Positions 59,870 to 64,000 of a DNA stretch of 64,000 nt are shown piece after piece; the stretch's first letter is position 1, and each line of letters starts with the position of its first letter. Both the position numbers and the translations under genes were made by a program. The stretch comes from Spirochaetales bacterium (lineage in GTDB: Bacteria; Spirochaetota; Spirochaetia; SZUA-6), in the NCBI GenBank assembly GCA_027021365.1, contig JALUUM010000027.1:124001-188000 (forward strand), written 5' to 3'. The notes under the pieces were generated by a model, which saw only the letters and a program-made list of their open reading frames with translations, made no database searches and was not told the origin of the DNA.

Positions 59870-60730
59870 ATGAGACAGACAAAATCGACTACTTTTGGTA
59901 AATTCATGGAGAGGTTCTTAAAGTATGCCTTTCTGACAATTCTTGCACTCTTTTTCCTATTTCCCCTCGTTTTCATGTTTGTTTCATCTGTGAAGAACAA
60001 CGAGATGCAGGTTGTAAGTGACATGAGCAACATAAGGGGTTTCATACCCTACGGGGATCTTGGATTTCAGAACTACCTCGATGTATTCACCAGAATGAAC
60101 TTCGGCAGGTTCATGTTCAACTCGGTTTTTATAACGGTTACAACTGTAGTACTTGGAATGATATTCAACAGCATGCTCGCCTTTGCTCTGGCAAGGCTAA
60201 GGTTCAAAGGTCAGCACTTCATTGTTTCGTTAATCATATCGCTTATGATAATTCCGATAGAATCGGTTGTCATACCAATGCTTCTCATGGTGAACAAGGT
60301 CGGCTGGATTGACAGTTACCAGGTTCAGATAGTACCGTTCATTGCAGAGCCATTCTTTATCTATCTCTTCTACCAGTTTTTCATAGGAATACCAAGGGAC
60401 TTCGATGAAGCAGCGGTGGTAGACGGTGCAAGTCCTGCCACGATATACTACAGGATAATCGTTCCACTCTCGAGGCCTGTTTTTGCCTCCGTAGCGATTC
60501 TCCAGTCTATATTCAGGTGGAATGAATTCCTCTGGCCCCTCATGGTTACGAGAGGAGAGACCTACAGGCCTCTCACAGTTGCAATGCAGCAGTTCTTCAG
60601 CCAGGATCCGAAGTTATGGGGTGACATATTTGCATTTGCATCCATGATAACTCTTCCTCTCTTGATACTCTTTCTCTTCTTCCAAAAATGGTTCATCAGG
60701 TCTGTTGCATCAAGTGGTATCAAAGGTTAA
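59870..60730 (+). CDS. ABC sugar transporter permease, MalG-type
   Basis: A 286-residue permease with six helices and the EAA loop DEAAVVDGASPATIYYRIIV. The C-terminal FFQKWFIRSVASSGIKG is typical of the MalG group. No ATP-binding subunit lies in the cluster, so a shared multi-sugar ATPase encoded elsewhere is needed. xdhC follows after 9 bases but is functionally unrelated. Confidence 0.92.
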   Translation: MRQTKSTTFGKFMERFLKYAFLTILALFFLFPLVFMFVSSVKNNEMQVVSDMSNIRGFIPYGDLGFQNYLDVFTRMNFGRFMFNSVFITVTTVVLGMIFNSMLAFALARLRFKGQHFIVSLIISLMIIPIESVVIPMLLMVNKVGWIDSYQVQIVPFIAEPFFIYLFYQFFIGIPRDFDEAAVVDGASPATIYYRIIVPLSRPVFASVAILQSIFRWNEFLWPLMVTRGETYRPLTVAMQQFFSQDPKLWGDIFAFASMITLPLLILFLFFQKWFIRSVASSGIKG

Positions 60731-60739
60731 AATGTCGAC

Positions 60740-61582
60740 ATGAACATTTTCAGAAAGATAGCAGAGATAGTGGATAGAGGAGAGAGTGCCGTCCTGGTAA
60801 CGGTAATGGAGGGAGAGGCCGGCTCTCCCGGCAAAACGGGTTTCAGGTTGATAGTTGCCTCGGACGGAAGCATCTATGGTACCGTGGGTGGAGGAGCAAT
60901 CGAGCACAGGGCAATAGAGGAGGCAAAGAAGCTCCTTCGTGATAAGAAGAACCTCCTGCTTCCGGTAAAACTTAAGGACGAGGGAATGCAATGCGGAGGG
61001 AATATGACCCTCTTCTTCGAATATGTAGAGGGAAAGAAGGAATTCGTCCTCTTCGGCGGAGGCCATATAGGCAGGGCTCTTTCTACTATTCTGGCAATGA
61101 TTGGCTTTCACGTAACGATACTTGACATGAGGAGTGAAGTGAAGGAGCTGCTTGCAGCTAAGGAAAACATAGAAGTCGTGCTTGGCGACTACGAGGATAT
61201 ATCCGTTATTAAGGAGACCCTCGAAAGAACGGATTACACCTTCATTGCAACGCACGGGCACCAGTACGATGGTATCATACTGAAGCAGCTACTGGAACTG
61301 AAGAAGGATTTCACATACCTTGGTCTTATAGGCTCGAAGACGAAGGTAAAGACGCTCTTTGGAAAGCTGGAGAAAGAGGGGATAAAGATACCTAATTATG
61401 TCTATGCACCTGTGGGTATAAAAATTGGCGGAGATTCTGCCGAGGAGATAGCGGTCTCTATAGCAGCAGAAGTAATAGCGGTGAAGTACGGGGTCAATGT
61501 GGAGCATATGCGGGATATCCTTCGCAAGAAATCGGAGGTAAAAACGGATATACCGGAAGACAACATACCTCGCCTTGTGTGA
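60740..61582 (+). CDS. XdhC/CoxI-family molybdenum enzyme maturation factor
   Basis: A 280-residue protein with the XdhC N-terminal domain (VTVMEGEAGSPGKTGFRLIV, GTVGGGAIEHRAI, GMQCGGNM with its Cys) and a C-terminal Rossmann domain (FVLFGGGHIGRALSTIL, ATHGHQYDGIIL, YLGLIGSKTKV). XdhC binds molybdenum cofactor and delivers the sulfurated form to xanthine dehydrogenase-type enzymes. It overlaps the large subunit gene by 4 bases, so that subunit is its probable client. Confidence 0.9.
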   Translation: MNIFRKIAEIVDRGESAVLVTVMEGEAGSPGKTGFRLIVASDGSIYGTVGGGAIEHRAIEEAKKLLRDKKNLLLPVKLKDEGMQCGGNMTLFFEYVEGKKEFVLFGGGHIGRALSTILAMIGFHVTILDMRSEVKELLAAKENIEVVLGDYEDISVIKETLERTDYTFIATHGHQYDGIILKQLLELKKDFTYLGLIGSKTKVKTLFGKLEKEGIKIPNYVYAPVGIKIGGDSAEEIAVSIAAEVIAVKYGVNVEHMRDILRKKSEVKTDIPEDNIPRLV

Positions 61583-63861
61583 ATGCTCCGATGGAAGAGA
61601 GAGAAGAAACATTCCTGACAGATATAACCTTTGAAGGTATGGTAGATGTCCTCACTGTAAGGTCTGCCATACCGCATGGTTTGATAAAGAATATAAGACC
61701 ACCCAAGCTACCCAGGGGATACGGAATTATTACACCGGATCAAATCCCTGGCAGTCATTTTCTTATCGATGAGGAATACAAGAGAGAGGAACTGAAAAGC
61801 CTTCATTCCCGGAAGGTGAAGAAGATTGAAAGGCCCTGGTTTGCCGAAAAACAGGTAAACTACGAGGGGGAGCCGATTCTCCTCCTCTACGGAAGGGACA
61901 GGAGAATCCTTGAGGATATAAGGGAAAAGCTTGAAGTAAAATATGAAGAGGGAGAAGCTGTAAGAGGTATCGAGAGTGCACTGGAAGAGAAGGATCATGT
62001 AATTGAAAAAAGGTTATACAGAAGAGGTGACTTCAAGAAGGCAAGGCGTGAAGCGTATCAAATTGTGGAGGAGGATTATAAAAGTCCGGAACACCTTCCT
62101 GTTTCAAGTGAACCCCTGGGAGCGATTGCCCATTGGGACGGAAAGAAGCTTACCATCTACAGCTCAACACTGGATCCTTTCCTGCTACGAAGAAATATTT
62201 CCGCTCTCCTTTCGATTCCTGAGACCAGGGTAAGAGTCATAGTACCCAGGGGAAGTTCTCTGAAACGGGGGAAGTTTCCGGATACGATTGTTGCTGCCGG
62301 TCATGCTGCGCTCGTTTCCTTCCGTATCGGATTACCTGTGAGACTGATATACAGGGGAGCGGAAGATTTTTTCCTTACATCCAGGGGATTTTCACTTACT
62401 TCACACTACATCACTACGATGGATAACAACGGAGACTTGACGGGTTTAAGTATCAGACTCGTTGTCGATGTCGGTGCATACGATAGCTTTCTCTATGATA
62501 TTCCGGAAAGGATAATTCTCTCTGCTGCGGGAGCTTACAGGTGTGAAAATCTCGAGATTGAATTCGTGATGGTAAGAACGAACAGGCCGCCGCTCGGTTT
62601 CCACATTGGGTTCGGGGCGCCGGAGGCATTTCTCGGCATAGAGCTTCACACTGCAAGGCTTGCAGAGATAGCGCAACTGGACCCGTTTATCTGGAAAAGC
62701 AGGAATATGTTGAAACGGGGGATGACAATTCCACTGGGGTATCATGTTCCAGATTATGGTATTTCAGGTCTCCTATTAAGGCAGGTATGCGGGATATCGG
62801 ATTTTCAGAGAAAGTATGCTGCATACGAAGTTCTCAAGAAGAGGCGAAAGGGTATAGAGAGCGGGAAGCTTCCCTTAAAGGGAATCGGCCTTTCACTTGT
62901 TTTTGTGGGAAACGGATTGCTCGCGGGATATGAATCCTTTAGAAAGAGTAGCCTCGCTTTGCGTCTGGACAGAGAGAGAAGGGTCACCGTTATGACTTCT
63001 TTCGCAGACAGGGACGGTTCTCTAGCCTCGTATGCAAGAATGAGGGCAGCAGAAGAACTGAGCCTGGAACCTTCCAGAGTAACTGTTTCTACCATAGATA
63101 CAGGTGCTGTTCCCGATTCGGGGCCATCGATAGATTGCAGGAGCGGTTCAATTGTTTGCAAACTTATAGAGAGAACTATAAAGACTATCAAGAAGAAACG
63201 AATGAAAGAGGTTCTGCCCATCGTGGCGAGATCCACCTTCAGGAAACCGGCTTCTTCTAAAGAAGGCATGATCCCCTTTGAGGGCATTACCTGGATAGCA
63301 ACAGTTGCCGAGGTAGAAGTCGATCCGGTTACATTCGACATAGATCTGAAGGGACTCTGGATTACTTTCAATGCGGATCTACCGCCAGAGGTAACAGGTG
63401 AAGGTGAAATACTGAAAAAATCAGGCAGGGGTAGGGCTAAGAAGGTGGACGCCGGGGACTACGGGAATCTAATCAATCGAGAGGTACCCATGTACCGGGG
63501 AGTTCTCCAATCGATACTGGAAAGGGTGCTTGGAGAGGATTTTAGAGGAGATGTGGATCTTAATTCTTCCTTCGGAATGGAGATTCTTTCGGGCAGCTAC
63601 AGGAGGAGTAGAGAAATAAACTGTTCAAAAGTTCATTTCGAGTGTTTCTTTCCCAAAGGCATCTTAAAAGACGCTGAGGCTGAAACGGAAAAGGAGAGAA
63701 TCCCCACACCGGGAATGGAGGAAGTGGCCGTTTCAGGTGTTACTCCGGCATTGATTGCTGCCATATCCCAGGCAACGGGTCTCTATATAAATAAAATTCC
63801 CGTAACAGGTGTATCTCTGAGGTCACTTATAGACAGGGCGGAATCGGAGGTTCATCGTTGA
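61579..63861 (+). CDS. xanthine dehydrogenase/aldehyde oxidase family molybdenum-binding subunit, divergent
   Basis: A 760-residue protein with the layout of XDH-type large subunits. The first domain (about 1-125) has VRSAIPHGLIKNI and VNYEGEPILLLYG. The Mo domains contain LVVDVGAYDSF and GFGAPEAFLGIELHTARLAEIA. In place of the cofactor loop GQG there is SFADRDGSLASYARMRAAEEL. The C-terminal GMEEVAVSGVTPALIAAISQATG keeps a Glu where the catalytic base is expected. The enzyme is recognisable but diverged at the Mo site. GTG start overlaps xdhC (GTGA). Substrate unknown; purines or aldehydes are typical. Confidence 0.8.
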   Translation: MNAPMEEREETFLTDITFEGMVDVLTVRSAIPHGLIKNIRPPKLPRGYGIITPDQIPGSHFLIDEEYKREELKSLHSRKVKKIERPWFAEKQVNYEGEPILLLYGRDRRILEDIREKLEVKYEEGEAVRGIESALEEKDHVIEKRLYRRGDFKKARREAYQIVEEDYKSPEHLPVSSEPLGAIAHWDGKKLTIYSSTLDPFLLRRNISALLSIPETRVRVIVPRGSSLKRGKFPDTIVAAGHAALVSFRIGLPVRLIYRGAEDFFLTSRGFSLTSHYITTMDNNGDLTGLSIRLVVDVGAYDSFLYDIPERIILSAAGAYRCENLEIEFVMVRTNRPPLGFHIGFGAPEAFLGIELHTARLAEIAQLDPFIWKSRNMLKRGMTIPLGYHVPDYGISGLLLRQVCGISDFQRKYAAYEVLKKRRKGIESGKLPLKGIGLSLVFVGNGLLAGYESFRKSSLALRLDRERRVTVMTSFADRDGSLASYARMRAAEELSLEPSRVTVSTIDTGAVPDSGPSIDCRSGSIVCKLIERTIKTIKKKRMKEVLPIVARSTFRKPASSKEGMIPFEGITWIATVAEVEVDPVTFDIDLKGLWITFNADLPPEVTGEGEILKKSGRGRAKKVDAGDYGNLINREVPMYRGVLQSILERVLGEDFRGDVDLNSSFGMEILSGSYRRSREINCSKVHFECFFPKGILKDAEAETEKERIPTPGMEEVAVSGVTPALIAAISQATGLYINKIPVTGVSLRSLIDRAESEVHR

Positions 63862-64000
63862 GAATAGATTTCACTCTGAACGGAAGGGGTATCACCATCG
63901 ATGCAGATCCGCTGGAAACATTGATAGATATTCTCAGAGAGAAACTTGAACTGCACGGTGCAAAACGGGGGTGCGGTATTGGGGAATGTGGCTCATGTCT
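63858..64000 (+). CDS. [2Fe-2S] subunit of the molybdenum hydroxylase (partial)
   Basis: The start of a small iron-sulfur subunit that runs off the window. TTG 63858 overlaps the large-subunit stop (TTGA). The visible residues begin RIDFTLNGRGITIDADPLE and reach RGCGIGECGSC, the plant-type [2Fe-2S] motif. Such subunits usually continue to a second all-helical [2Fe-2S] domain. Confidence 0.9.
   Translation, partial: MRIDFTLNGRGITIDADPLETLIDILREKLELHGAKRGCGIGECGSC

Noticed and set aside
1..64000. Mobile elements, prophage, CRISPR or defence islands
   Set aside because: No transposase, integrase, phage gene, Cas protein or spaced repeat array is present.

Overview
The window looks like a chromosomal segment of a free-living, probably anaerobic, spirochaete. 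The evidence is indirect: a sugar-binding protein with a spirochaete-like signal peptide (LFAGGKQE), a FlgM anti-sigma factor, an HD-GYP and a GHKL-HDOD signalling protein, and a tandem ThyX-like protein. None of this is proof of taxonomy. Coding density is very high, with no gene-free stretch over 300 bases. I see no insertion sequence, prophage, CRISPR array or rRNA. There is one tRNA.

Layout. 0-6 kb: RlmE, a secreted beta-sandwich protein, an enolase-superfamily epimerase, a V4R/GAF/HD-GYP regulator and a lipid A-type acyltransferase whose Shine-Dalgarno (SD) lies in an inverted repeat. 6-10 kb: aspartate kinase, thrB, thrC. 10-18 kb: a CCA-enzyme relative without its catalytic head, serS, proC, a phosphoesterase, rsmI, flgM, a metal-less iron-ADH relative and a SpoU methyltransferase. 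18-28 kb: OsmC, glutaredoxin, a ThyX-like tandem protein, GHKL-HDOD, a rubrerythrin-like protein, a half-size Gdt1/UPF0016 protein, a flavoprotein with a mini iron-sulfur partner, Nif3, LspA, a conserved unknown protein and tRNA-Ala. 28-38 kb: split FGAM synthase (purQ, purL), a PTS IIA-like protein, hisA, hisE with a HisI remnant, aroK, a homocysteine methyltransferase/MTHFR fusion and galU. 38-45 kb: a RACo-type corrinoid activator, a possible structured RNA, a four-gene ArsA-like ATPase operon and CstA. 45-53 kb: a MIP18-like protein, nadE, gltD and gltB. 53-61 kb: a LacI regulator and its presumed regulon, namely a GT4 sucrose-phosphate-synthase-like glycosyltransferase, a GalT-like protein, a uridine-kinase-like protein and an ABC sugar importer. 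Two copies of the same 14-bp palindrome mark this regulon. 61-64 kb: xdhC, a divergent molybdenum hydroxylase large subunit and the start of its [2Fe-2S] subunit.

How the genes work together. Threonine, glutamate, proline, purine, histidine and shikimate genes point to broad amino acid and purine biosynthesis. The methyltransferase/MTHFR fusion and the corrinoid activator suggest one-carbon and B12-dependent methyl metabolism. The most system-like region is 53.0-60.7 kb. There a LacI repressor, a strong promoter with the palindrome at its start site and a second palindrome before the binding-protein gene tie three unusual sugar-nucleotide enzymes to glycoside import. A recurring theme is enzymes from known families that have lost diagnostic active-site residues: the CCA enzyme head, iron-ADH, ThyX halves, HisI, an SDR and the molybdenum hydroxylase.
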